Shown piece after piece: positions 30,492-38,967 of a DNA stretch of 64,000 nucleotides (position 1 is the first letter of the stretch; each line of letters begins with the position of its first letter). The notes beneath the pieces were generated by a model. It did no database searches. It saw only the letters and a program-made list of their open reading frames with translations, and was not told where the DNA came from. The translations under genes and the position numbers were made by a program. The DNA lies in assembly GCA_050180895.1 (NCBI GenBank), contig JBFXDS010000002.1, positions 248,001-312,000 of the forward strand. The letters are read 5' to 3'. This stretch comes from JBGPEQ01 sp050180895 (GTDB taxonomy: Bacteria > Pseudomonadota > Alphaproteobacteria > Dongiales > Dongiaceae).

Positions 30492-32738
30492 ATGAAGATC
30501 GTCGGCTACGCGGACCGATTCAGCGTCATGCCGGGCGAGACCATCCGGTTCATGGTCAGCTGCGACGGCTTGAAGACCTATCGCGCCGACATCGTCCGTC
30601 TGATCCATGGCGATACCAACCCGTCCGGGCCCGGCTTCAAGGAGGCCGAGGTGGAAACGCCGGTGAGCGGCACTTATCGCGCCCGCTTGCAGCCCGTCCA
30701 TGCCGGCTCCGCGGTCACGGTTCCCCGATGTTCCGAGCTGGAAGAGCTCAACAGCCTGACGGTCGCCGCCATGATCTGGCCGACGACGCCGGCCAAGGGC
30801 GGGCAGGCGCTGGTCGCCCACTGGCTCGGCGCCGCCGAGAAGGGTTGGGCGCTCTTCATCGACGAATCCGGCGGCATCGCCTTCCAGCTCGGCGACGGCC
30901 GCAAGACCACGCGGCTCGGCGTGGGTCACCCGCTGATCGCGCGCGAATGGTACTGCGTCGGCGCCAGCTACGACGTCAAGACGCAGGAGATGCGGATCTG
31001 GCAGCAGCCGTTGGCGCGCTACCCGGGCGTCGAGCATGGCGGCGAGAACCGCGCCATCGTCTCGCCCTATGCCATGGCGAAGAGCGAAGGCCCGCTCACC
31101 ATGGCCGCCTGGGTCACCGAGCTCGTCACCGGCGGCCGCGCCGTCCTCGATGGCCACTACAATGGCAAGATCGATTCCGTGCGCCTGTTCTCCGGCACCG
31201 TCGATCCCGCCGCCGCTGCCGGCCATGTCCGCAACGCCGCCGAAGCGATGAAGGCGCCGGGCGCCGTCGCCGTGTGGGACTTCGCCCGCGACATGACCTC
31301 GACGCATGTACGCGACCTGTCATCGAACCGGCTCGACGGCGAGATCGTCAATCTGCCGGCGCGCGCGATGACGGGCTGGAACTGGACCGGCACCGAGATG
31401 AACTGGCAGTTGGCGCCGGAGCAGTACGGTGCCATCCACTTCCATGACGACGACATCTACGATTGTGGCTGGCTGGCCGACTTCTCGTTGCGCGTCCCCG
31501 ATGGCTTCCGTAGCGGCGTCTATGCCGCGCGCGTCCGCGCCGAGGAGCATGAGGACTACATCCCGTTCTACGTCCGGCCGAAGCGCGGCGCGCCGACCGC
31601 GGAGATCGCCTTCCTGGCGCCGACCGCCAACTACATGGCCTATGCCAACGACCACAATTCCGTCGACGCCCCCGGCGCCGAGCTGCTCGCCGGCCGCCTC
31701 GTCGCGCTGCAGCCGCAGGATCTCCACATGGCCGAGCACCGCGAGCTGGGCGGCGCGCTCTACGACAGCCATTCCGACGGCAGCGGCGTGTGCTATTCCT
31801 CGCGCCTGCGTCCGATCCTCAACATGCGGCCGAAATACGCCTCATGGCTCGGCGCCGCCGGCTCCGGCCTGTGGCAGTTCAATGCCGATCTGCATCTCGT
31901 CGATTGGCTGGAGGCGAAGGGCTTCCGCTACGACGTCATCACCGACGAGGACCTGCACGCCGAAGGCTACGATCTGCTGAAGAGCTATCGCGTCCTGCTC
32001 ACCGGTTCGCATCCGGAATACCACTCGAAGCAGATGCTCGATGCGGTCCAGCGCTACACGGAGCAGGGCGGGCGTCTCATGTATCTCGGTGCCAACGGCT
32101 TCTATTGGCGTATCGCTTTCCACAGCGACCTGCCGGGCGTGATCGAGGTGCGTCGGGCCGAGGGCGGCATCCGCACCTGGGCGGCCGAGCCGGGCGAGTA
32201 CCATCACAGCTTCACCGGCGAATATGGCGGGCTGTGGCGCCGGCAGGGACGGCCGCCGCAACTCCTCGTCGGCGCCGGCTTCACCGCCCAGGGCTTCGAC
32301 ATCTGCTCCTACTACCGCCGCCGTCCCGACAGCTTCGATCCACGCGCCGCCTTCATCTTCGAGGGCGTCGGCCGCGACGAGCTGATCGGCAATTTCGGGC
32401 TGGTCGGCGACGGCGCCGCCGGGCTGGAGCTCGATCGCGCCGACCGCCTGCTCGGCACGCCGCCGCATGCGCTGGTGCTGGCCTCCTCCGAGGGCCACAC
32501 CGATCTCTACATGGTCGTGTGCGAGGAGATCCTGGTGAACGCGCCGAACTTCACCGGCAGCCAGTCGGACCTCGTGCGCGCCGACATGGTGTTCTACGAG
32601 ATGCCCGGCGGCGGCGCCGTCTTCACCACCGGCTCCATCGCCTGGATGGGCAGCCTCTCGCACAACAAGTACGACAACAACGTCTCCCGCATCACCGAGA
32701 ACGTCCTGCGAAGGTTCGCGGATCCGAAGCCGTTCTAG
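30492..32738 (+). CDS. N,N-dimethylformamidase large-subunit family protein
   Basis: This 748-residue protein aligns in length and layout with the beta (large) subunit of dimethylformamidase (about 760 residues). It starts GYADRFSVMPGETIRFMVS (a beta-sandwich entry strand). A LamG/concanavalin-like region spans about 85-285 (LNSLTVAAMIWPTT, GGIAFQLGDGRKT, REWYCVGASYD). The catalytic half follows with LAPTANYMAYANDHN (Tyr381, Tyr384), GVCYSSR (Tyr435) and TGSHPEYHS (His507, Glu509). In the known enzyme two tyrosines and a glutamate hold iron, with a histidine two residues before the glutamate; the HxE spacing here agrees. No small subunit gene is present. It probably hydrolyses an amide, though dimethylformamide itself is unproven. 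Confidence 0.82.
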   Translation: MKIVGYADRFSVMPGETIRFMVSCDGLKTYRADIVRLIHGDTNPSGPGFKEAEVETPVSGTYRARLQPVHAGSAVTVPRCSELEELNSLTVAAMIWPTTPAKGGQALVAHWLGAAEKGWALFIDESGGIAFQLGDGRKTTRLGVGHPLIAREWYCVGASYDVKTQEMRIWQQPLARYPGVEHGGENRAIVSPYAMAKSEGPLTMAAWVTELVTGGRAVLDGHYNGKIDSVRLFSGTVDPAAAAGHVRNAAEAMKAPGAVAVWDFARDMTSTHVRDLSSNRLDGEIVNLPARAMTGWNWTGTEMNWQLAPEQYGAIHFHDDDIYDCGWLADFSLRVPDGFRSGVYAARVRAEEHEDYIPFYVRPKRGAPTAEIAFLAPTANYMAYANDHNSVDAPGAELLAGRLVALQPQDLHMAEHRELGGALYDSHSDGSGVCYSSRLRPILNMRPKYASWLGAAGSGLWQFNADLHLVDWLEAKGFRYDVITDEDLHAEGYDLLKSYRVLLTGSHPEYHSKQMLDAVQRYTEQGGRLMYLGANGFYWRIAFHSDLPGVIEVRRAEGGIRTWAAEPGEYHHSFTGEYGGLWRRQGRPPQLLVGAGFTAQGFDICSYYRRRPDSFDPRAAFIFEGVGRDELIGNFGLVGDGAAGLELDRADRLLGTPPHALVLASSEGHTDLYMVVCEEILVNAPNFTGSQSDLVRADMVFYEMPGGGAVFTTGSIAWMGSLSHNKYDNNVSRITENVLRRFADPKPF

Positions 32739-32772
32739 AAGATCGAGGCGACCAAGCGCTGCAAGGCTACCC

Positions 32773-32855
32773 TGCGTCGTTCGACAAGCTCAGGATGAGG
32801 GAGAATCTTGGTGGCACGAAGAATATCCCTCATCCTGAGCTTGTCGAAGGACGCA
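32773..32855. repeat. Inverted repeat (30-base arms) of a dispersed family
   Basis: Arms at 32773-32802 and 32826-32855 are reverse complements with one mismatch; the core reads TTCGACAAGCTCAGGATGAG. It separates two convergent genes and could end transcription from both sides. A half copy occurs at 59826-59841. Confidence 0.85.
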
Positions 32856-32871
32856 CGTCGCCGATCCCGGT

Positions 32872-34542
32872 CTATGTCGTCGCCCCACGCTTCGACGCCC
32901 GTGATCGCGCTGGCCGCCGCGATGCCATGATCTCCTCCAGAGCGCGGCTATGCTCCTGCATGAGGAGGTAGGCGCGATAGCGCGCGTCGAAATGACTCCG
33001 CGCTTCCGCCGCTGGCGCAATGACGCGGCCCGTCCGGCCCATGGCGACTGCGGCATCGGCCAGCGAGGGATATCGGCCCGCCGCGACCGCCGCCACCATC
33101 GCCGTCCCCAGCAACACGCCGTCCTCCTCCGCGCCGAGCACGACCGAGCAGCCGGTGACGTTGGCATAGAGCTCGAGCAGCAACGGGTTCTGCGCATGGC
33201 CGCCGGTCAGGTGCAGATGGCCCACGGCATAGCCATGCTCGCCCAGGCGGTCGAGGATGTGGCGCGTGCCGAGGGCAATGCCGATCGCCCCCGCATAGTA
33301 GAGCCGTGCCGCCGCGTCGAGCGAGCCGTCGAGCGCCAGCCCGCTGATCACCCCGCGCGGCGTCGGATCGGCGAGGGGCGAGCGGTTGCCGTGGAAGTCC
33401 GGCAGCACGTGCAGGTCGTGGGCAAAGACCATGCCTTCGGCGGCCCGCAACTCCGCGATGCGCCTCAGCATGACCTCGTGCCCGCGCCGGCCGAGCGCGC
33501 GGCCCTCCGCCGTCCAGTCCAGCAGGTGATCGAGCAGCGCGCCAGAGGCCGACTGTCCGCCCTCGTTGAGCCATAGCCCCGGCGCTACGGCGCCGAGATA
33601 GGGTCCCCAGACGCCCGGCACGAAGCGCGGCGCATGAGACAGCGCCATGTGGCAGCTCGAGGTACCGGCGATCATCGCGATCCGGCGGTCGAGATCGCCG
33701 CCGGCGATCTCGCCGCCGAGCGCGCCGAGCGCGCCGGCATGGGCGTCGATCAACCCCACGCCCACTGCACAGTCCGTCGATAGCCCCAATTCCTCCGCCG
33801 CCTGCGCCGTCAGCCCGCCCGCCCGATGGCCGATCGGCCTGGCGCGCTCCGGCAGCCGCGAGCGCCGCTTCGCGTCCGAGAGCCCGACCTTGCGCAGGAA
33901 GTCGGCCTGCCATCCCGGCCGCTCATGGGCGAGATAGGTCCATTTGCAGGTCAAGGTGCAGTCCGAGCGGGCGTCGACACCGCTTGCGCGCCAGACCAGG
34001 TAGTCGGCGAGGTCGAGGAGGCGGCTATAGCGGCGCCACTGTGCCGGTAGCCGGCGCTTCAGCCACATCAGCTTCGGCACCTCCATCTCCGGCGACATGA
34101 CGCCGCCGACATAGTCCAGCACGCGATGCTGGGTGGCCGTCGCCTCCTCGGCCTCGGCGACGGCCCGATGGTCGAGCCAGACGACGACGTTCCACTGGTC
34201 GTCCCCGGTCAAGGAGACGCTGGCCGGCCGGTCGGCACCGTCGAGGGCGACTAGCGAGCAGGTGGCATCGAAGCTGAGGCCGATGACCGATCGCGCCGCG
34301 GCGCGCGCCGCGCGGCAGGCGTCCCGGACGGCGATGCAGACGGCCTGCCAGATGTCGCTGCTCGAATGCTCGGCATGGTCGGGCGTCGGGCGCTGGAGGC
34401 GGATCGGATGGCTCGCGCGCGCCAGACAGTGCCCGCCGGCGTCGAACAGGCCGGCGCGAGCGCTGCCGGTGCCGACGTCGACGGCCAGCAGGAGCCCATC
34501 GCGGCGGTCGGGTGGTGGCCTTCGAGTCGTTGCTGAACCCAT
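32872..34542 (-). CDS. FGGY-family carbohydrate kinase (ribulokinase-like)
   Basis: The 556-residue protein starts with the phosphate loop LAVDVGTGSARAGLFD and contains IGLSFDATCSLVALD, DQWNVVVWLDHRA, GLIDAHAGALGALGG, MIAGTSSCHMALS, GVWGPYLGAV-PGLWLNEGGQSASGALLD and LTGGHAQNPLLLELYANVTG. These are marks of the D-ribulose/ribitol-type FGGY kinases. It would phosphorylate a ketopentose or polyol imported by the divergent ABC system. The ATG at 34542 matches the family start; an ATG at 34572 would add ten residues. No clear ribosome site. Its promoter region overlaps the one read rightward. Confidence 0.88.
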   Translation of the reverse strand: MGSATTRRPPPDRRDGLLLAVDVGTGSARAGLFDAGGHCLARASHPIRLQRPTPDHAEHSSSDIWQAVCIAVRDACRAARAAARSVIGLSFDATCSLVALDGADRPASVSLTGDDQWNVVVWLDHRAVAEAEEATATQHRVLDYVGGVMSPEMEVPKLMWLKRRLPAQWRRYSRLLDLADYLVWRASGVDARSDCTLTCKWTYLAHERPGWQADFLRKVGLSDAKRRSRLPERARPIGHRAGGLTAQAAEELGLSTDCAVGVGLIDAHAGALGALGGEIAGGDLDRRIAMIAGTSSCHMALSHAPRFVPGVWGPYLGAVAPGLWLNEGGQSASGALLDHLLDWTAEGRALGRRGHEVMLRRIAELRAAEGMVFAHDLHVLPDFHGNRSPLADPTPRGVISGLALDGSLDAAARLYYAGAIGIALGTRHILDRLGEHGYAVGHLHLTGGHAQNPLLLELYANVTGCSVVLGAEEDGVLLGTAMVAAVAAGRYPSLADAAVAMGRTGRVIAPAAEARSHFDARYRAYLLMQEHSRALEEIMASRRPARSRASKRGATT

Positions 34543-34554
34543 CGTGCGAGATAC

Positions 34555-34583
34555 TTGACTTGCCCCGACCATCGGGGAACATA
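34555..34583 (+). promoter_or_regulatory. Candidate promoter with a palindromic operator between -35 and -10
   Basis: TTGACT (34555-34560) and AACATA (34578-34583) are 17 bases apart, a plausible sigma-70-type promoter for the rightward transporter operon. The spacer carries the palindrome CCCCGA-CCA-TCGGGG (34563-34577), placed where a repressor would block RNA polymerase. No regulator gene lies beside it. The -10 is weak, so confidence is moderate. Confidence 0.4.
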
Positions 34584-34713
34584 CCCGCCGCATAATGTGC
34601 CGGGAGGCAACCGGCGGACAAGCCATCGCGGGAGGCTCTTCGATGCCTGACGGCCGACCGGCTCGCGCGTGTCCGCGCGGAAGGCCTCTCATCTCGGACC
34701 GCGGGAACGGCCG

Positions 34714-35706
34714 ATGACGACTGCCGACGCCGGACAGGTCGCGGACGCGCCGCGGGCCGCCGATCCCGACTGGTTCGTCAAGCGCCGCCGGCGCCGCAAC
34801 CTCATCGTCAGCCCCTGGGTGCCCGCGGTCATGGTCGGGATCCCCATCCTGATCCTGGCGGTGATCGTCATCTACCCGACCATCTGGATGGCCTACCACG
34901 CCTTCCAGGACACCAACATGATGAGCCTGTTCAGCGGCAACTGGCAGAGCGTCGGCTGGAGCAACTTCGCCAACACGCTCCAGGACGACCGCTTCCTCAG
35001 CAGCGTCTGGCACCTCGTCCGCTATCTGCTGTTCGGCGCCTGCCTGCAGGTGGTGCTGGGCGTCGCGTTGGCCCTCATCCTCTACGAGGTCGTGCAGAAC
35101 AACGCGCTGCGGATCACCGTCCTCGTGCTGCTGGTGCTGCCGATGATGCTGCCGCCCTCGATCGTGGGCGTGCTCTGGCGCTTCCTGCTGCAGGTCAACA
35201 ACGGCGGCTTCAACCACCTGCTGATCAATCTCGGCCTGATGGAGGCGACGGACCGCATCAACTGGTTCAGCACCAAGCTGTCGCTGTGGTCCATCACCCT
35301 GGTCGACGTCTGGCAATGGACGGCGCTGCCGCTGCTCATCGTCTACAGCGGCCGCGTCTCCCTGCCGCCGGCGATCTACGAGGCGGCGCGCGTCGACGGC
35401 GCCTCGGGCTGGCTGGTGCTGCGCCGCATCACCCTGCCGATGCTGAAGGAGATCATCGCCATCGCCTTCATCATCCGCTTCATGGACGCCTACAAGTTCG
35501 TCGATCACGTCTCGGTCATGACCCAGGGCGGACCGGCGGAATCCTCGGAGCTGCCGGTCTACATCGCCTTCCAGAAGGGCATCCGCGAGTTCCAGGTGGG
35601 CGAGGCGGCGGCGCAGGCCTGGCTCATCTTCGTCGTCGCCGCCGTGCTGATCACGCTGTTCCTCAACTACATGAAGCGCGTCCTCAAGGCGCAGGCGATT
35701 GCGTAG
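34714..35706 (+). CDS. ABC transporter permease (MalF/UgpA-like)
   Basis: This 330-residue inner-membrane protein has a basic cytoplasmic N-terminus (KRRRRRN) followed by six helices, the first being WVPAVMVGIPILILAVIVIYPTIW. The coupling loop is EAARVDGASGWLVLRRITLPMLKE. The ATG at 34714 follows GGGAACGG; the longer frame starting at 34669 lacks a ribosome site. First gene of an importer with two permeases, two ATPases and a binding protein, a layout known for the rhizobial glycerol transporter GlpSTPQV. Confidence 0.88.
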   Translation: MTTADAGQVADAPRAADPDWFVKRRRRRNLIVSPWVPAVMVGIPILILAVIVIYPTIWMAYHAFQDTNMMSLFSGNWQSVGWSNFANTLQDDRFLSSVWHLVRYLLFGACLQVVLGVALALILYEVVQNNALRITVLVLLVLPMMLPPSIVGVLWRFLLQVNNGGFNHLLINLGLMEATDRINWFSTKLSLWSITLVDVWQWTALPLLIVYSGRVSLPPAIYEAARVDGASGWLVLRRITLPMLKEIIAIAFIIRFMDAYKFVDHVSVMTQGGPAESSELPVYIAFQKGIREFQVGEAAAQAWLIFVVAAVLITLFLNYMKRVLKAQAIA

Positions 35707-35717
35707 GCGGCCGGATC

Positions 35718-36557
35718 ATGACCCAGAGCAACTATCGCCTGGTCAAGACGCTGCTGCTGGTCTTCCTCGCCGTGTGGCTCGTGTTCACCGTGTTCCCGCT
35801 CTACTTCATGATGATCACCTCGCTGAAGCCGGTCGAGGAGATCAACCGCATGGTGCCGACCTTCTGGCCGGAGACGCTGAAGCTCGACAACTACACCAGC
35901 ATCTTCGCCGATCCCGGCAGCCTCAAGTCGCTGATCGACAGCGTCATCGTCTCCGTGACCAATACGCTGCTGTCGCTGCTGTTCGGCACGCTGGCCGGCT
36001 ATGCCCTGGCGCGCTGGGTGCGCGGCGTCCTCGGCGAGAATTTGGCCTTCTGGATCCTCTCCAACCGGATGTTCCCGCCGGTGGCCGTGATCATCCCCAT
36101 GTTCTTCCTCTTCGACTCCATGCCCTGGGGCACCGACAGCTATTTCTCGCTCATCGTCCTCTATCTCGTCTTCAACCTGCCGCTCGCCACCTGGCTGATG
36201 ATGGTGTTCTTCCGCGACGCGCCGCGCGAGCTGGAGGAGGCGGCCTATCTCGACGGCTACACGCCGTTCCGCGCCTTCTTCAAGGTGACCCTGCCGCTGG
36301 TGTTTCCCGGCATGATCTCGGTCGCAATGCTCTGCTGGATCTTCGCCTGGAACGAGTACCTGTTCGCCAATCTGCTCACGGGCACCAACGTCAAGACCTT
36401 CCCCGTGCATATCCCGACCTTCACCCTCGGCAGCCAGACCCTGTGGAACCTGGTCATGGCCTTCAGTCTCGTCGCCATGCTGCCGCCGGTGATCCTGTTC
36501 ATCGTCCTGCGCCGCTACATGGTGCGCGGCCTCTCGCTCGGCGTGGTCAAGGGGTAG
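35718..36557 (+). CDS. ABC transporter permease (MalG/UgpE-like)
   Basis: This 279-residue membrane protein begins LVKTLLLVFLAVWLVFTVFPLYFMMITSLKP, has LSNRMFPPVAVIIPMFFLFD and the coupling loop EEAAYLDGYTPFRAFFKVTLPLVFPG, and ends RRYMVRGLSLGVVKG. The second permease of the importer. The ATG follows 11 bases after the first permease stop, and an ATPase gene follows five bases after its own stop. Confidence 0.9.
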   Translation: MTQSNYRLVKTLLLVFLAVWLVFTVFPLYFMMITSLKPVEEINRMVPTFWPETLKLDNYTSIFADPGSLKSLIDSVIVSVTNTLLSLLFGTLAGYALARWVRGVLGENLAFWILSNRMFPPVAVIIPMFFLFDSMPWGTDSYFSLIVLYLVFNLPLATWLMMVFFRDAPRELEEAAYLDGYTPFRAFFKVTLPLVFPGMISVAMLCWIFAWNEYLFANLLTGTNVKTFPVHIPTFTLGSQTLWNLVMAFSLVAMLPPVILFIVLRRYMVRGLSLGVVKG

Positions 36558-36562
36558 CGGCG

Positions 36563-37666
36563 ATGGCGCGGCTCGAGCTCGACGGCGTCTGCAAGGGTTT
36601 CGACCGGCCGATCCTCGACCGGCTGAGCCTGACGGTGGAGGAGGGCGAGTTCTTCGTCATCGTCGGCCCGTCGGGTATCGGCAAGACGACGCTGCTGCGC
36701 TGCATCGCCGGGCTGGAGGTGCTGGATGCCGGCCGCGTCGTCATCGGCGGCAAGGACGTGACCGGCGTGCCGCCCTACCGCCGCAACGTCGCCATGACCT
36801 TCGAGAGCTATGCGCTCTATCCGCATCTGACCGTGTTCGAGAACATCGCCAGCCCCCTGCGCGCCCGCAAGATGCCGCAGGCGGAGATCGATGCGGCGGT
36901 GACGGCGGCGGCCAAGCTCCTGCGCATCGACCAGCTGCTGCAGCGCCGGCCGCACGAGGTGTCCGGCGGACAGAAGCAGCGCACGGCCCTCGGCCGCACC
37001 CTCGTCGCCAAGCCGGACGTCTTCCTGCTGGACGAGCCCATCAGCCACCTCGACGCCAAGATCCGTCACGAGCTGCGCCGGCAGTTCCATCACCTGGAGG
37101 AATTGCGTAGCGTCGCCACGGTCTATGTCACGCACGACTATGCCGAGGCCCTGTCGCTGGGCGACCGCATCGGCGTCATGGGCCATGGCGGCCTCGACCA
37201 GGTCGGCACCGCCCGTGACGTGTTCCTGAAGCCGAGCACGCTGTTCGTCGCCCGCCATCTCGGCCAGCCCTCGATCAATGAGATCCGCTGCCGGCTGTCG
37301 ACCGAGCACGGCCATCTGCGCGCCGTCGCCACGGCCGGCAACTTCTCCTTCCCGATCTCCGGCCCGCACGCGGCCGCCCTCAACGGCGGCAAGTTCGCGG
37401 AGGTCACCGTCGGCATCCGGCCGCAGCATGCCGGCATCGACGCGGCCGGCGTCTCCGGCACTGCCTTCATCGCCGATGCCAAGGTCGAGATCTTCGAGGC
37501 GCTGGGCGCCACCGGCGTCCTCATCGCCGATGCCGGCGGGGTCAGCTTGACCGCCCTGACCTCGCCCAACGCGCATTTCGCGCCCGGCCAGCCGGTAAAG
37601 CTGGTCCTGGCCGTCGACCAGTTCCTCTATTTCGACCCCGAACAGGGCCGCAACCTGCATGCGTGA
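36563..37666 (+). CDS. ABC transporter ATP-binding protein, first of a pair (UgpC/GlpS-like)
   Basis: The protein (367 aa) has an ATPase domain and a TOBE-type C-terminal domain. Walker A is GPSGIGKTT, the signature VSGGQKQR, Walker B VFLLDEPISHLDAK and the H-loop YVTHDY. The signature begins with valine where leucine is usual. PISHLDAK and ASPLRARK are typical of polyol importers. A second, divergent ATPase gene lies 130 bases downstream, so the pair may form a heterodimer. Confidence 0.9.
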   Translation: MARLELDGVCKGFDRPILDRLSLTVEEGEFFVIVGPSGIGKTTLLRCIAGLEVLDAGRVVIGGKDVTGVPPYRRNVAMTFESYALYPHLTVFENIASPLRARKMPQAEIDAAVTAAAKLLRIDQLLQRRPHEVSGGQKQRTALGRTLVAKPDVFLLDEPISHLDAKIRHELRRQFHHLEELRSVATVYVTHDYAEALSLGDRIGVMGHGGLDQVGTARDVFLKPSTLFVARHLGQPSINEIRCRLSTEHGHLRAVATAGNFSFPISGPHAAALNGGKFAEVTVGIRPQHAGIDAAGVSGTAFIADAKVEIFEALGATGVLIADAGGVSLTALTSPNAHFAPGQPVKLVLAVDQFLYFDPEQGRNLHA

Positions 37667-37693
37667 CATTCATACACCCGCGCTTTCTCATGG

Positions 37694-37770
37694 TGTCATC
37701 GCCGGGCTTGACCCGGCGATCCATGGTGCAGGCAGCACGATGGATGCCCGGGTCAAGCCCGGGCATGACA
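37694..37770. repeat. Inverted repeat between the two ATPase genes
   Basis: Arms at 37694-37723 and 37741-37770 are near reverse complements; each contains CCGGGCTTGACCCGG or its complement, a pattern abundant in alphaproteobacterial genomes. It lies inside an apparent operon and may modulate the relative levels of the two ATPase messages. Confidence 0.8.
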
Positions 37771-37796
37771 GCCAGACTCTGTTCTGAGACTGCTCC

Positions 37797-38903
37797 ATGG
37801 CCCGCGTCACGCTCGACAACGTCAACAAGGTCTACCCGTCGCGGCACGGGCCCGTGCATGCGGTGAAGGATCTCACCCTGGCCGTCGAGGACGGCGAGTT
37901 CGTCGCCCTGCTCGGCCCCTCCGGCTGCGGCAAGACCTCGACCCTGCGTATGATCGTCGGGCTGGAGACGGTCACGTCGGGCGCCATCCGCTTCGACGAC
38001 ACGGTGGTGAATGCGCTGACGCCGGAGCGGCGCAACGTCGCCATGGCGTTCGAGACCTATGCGCTCTACCCGAACTTCACCGTGGCGGAGAATCTCGGCT
38101 TCCCGCTGGAGGTGCGCGGCAAGGGCAAGGCGGAGCGGAGCCAGGAGGTGCAGCGCATCGCCCGCCTCCTGCGCATCGAGCATATCCTCGACCAGAAGCC
38201 GGGGCAGCTCTCCGGCGGCCAGCAGCAACGCGTGTCGCTCGGACGTGCGCTGATCCGCGAGCCGGCGGCGTTCATCCTCGACGAGGTGATGAGCCACCTC
38301 GACGCGCATCTGAAGTTCCAGATGCTGTTCGAGCTCAAGCGCATCCATCAGTCGGTCGGCAAGACCACCATCTACGTCACCCATGACCAGGTCGAGGCGC
38401 TGGCGCTCGCCGACCGCGTCGCCGTCATGGCTGATGCGGTGCTGCAGCAGTTCGGCACCCGCGACGATTTGTATCACCGCCCGGCAAACCGCTTCGTCGC
38501 AGACTTCATCGGCGAGCCGCCGACGAACTTCTTCACCGCGGAGATCGTCGACCAGGGGGGCGCCGTGACCCTGCAGGTGAACGGGACCGGATTGGCGTTC
38601 CGGCCCGACGCGGCGCGGAGCGCCGCCCTGCGCCGGCAGACGGAGAACCGGGTCATCGTCGGCGTCCGCCCGCAGAACTTGTCGCTCGAGCCGGTCTCCG
38701 GCGGCGCCGCGCTCGGTGCGACGGTGGTCCTTAACGAATATCTGGGCGAGCAGTCCATCGTCACCTTCGACGCTGGCGGCACTTCGTTCCGGGCGCTGGC
38801 GCCGCCGCTTGTCCAGTTGACGGCGGGCATGGCGGCGGTGCTTCATTACCGGACCGAGGATGTCATGGTCTTCGATCCCAGGACCGAGATGTTCATCCGT
38901 TAG
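37797..38903 (+). CDS. ABC transporter ATP-binding protein, second of a pair (UgpC/GlpT-like)
   Basis: This 368-residue ATPase has Walker A GPSGCGKTS, signature LSGGQQQR, and Walker B AFILDEVMSHLDAH, where EVMSHLDAH replaces the common EPLSNLDAK. The H-loop is YVTHDQ, and the C-terminal TOBE region holds IVGVRPQNLSLEP. The catalytic glutamate after the Walker B aspartate is kept. It is more distant from the first ATPase than two copies of the same gene would be, in keeping with a heterodimer. Confidence 0.9.
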   Translation: MARVTLDNVNKVYPSRHGPVHAVKDLTLAVEDGEFVALLGPSGCGKTSTLRMIVGLETVTSGAIRFDDTVVNALTPERRNVAMAFETYALYPNFTVAENLGFPLEVRGKGKAERSQEVQRIARLLRIEHILDQKPGQLSGGQQQRVSLGRALIREPAAFILDEVMSHLDAHLKFQMLFELKRIHQSVGKTTIYVTHDQVEALALADRVAVMADAVLQQFGTRDDLYHRPANRFVADFIGEPPTNFFTAEIVDQGGAVTLQVNGTGLAFRPDAARSAALRRQTENRVIVGVRPQNLSLEPVSGGAALGATVVLNEYLGEQSIVTFDAGGTSFRALAPPLVQLTAGMAAVLHYRTEDVMVFDPRTEMFIR

Positions 38904-38967
38904 CAGCAGGCTTGAATTGGTATACAGAAGGGGCTGATCGTCGGCCCCGAACGGGAGGAGGGAGCGT

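Noticed and set aside
38910..38935. GTATAC-containing site before the Tat-exported binding-protein gene
   Set aside because: It resembles half of a GntR-type operator or a -10 box, but there is no matching second half or -35 at proper spacing.
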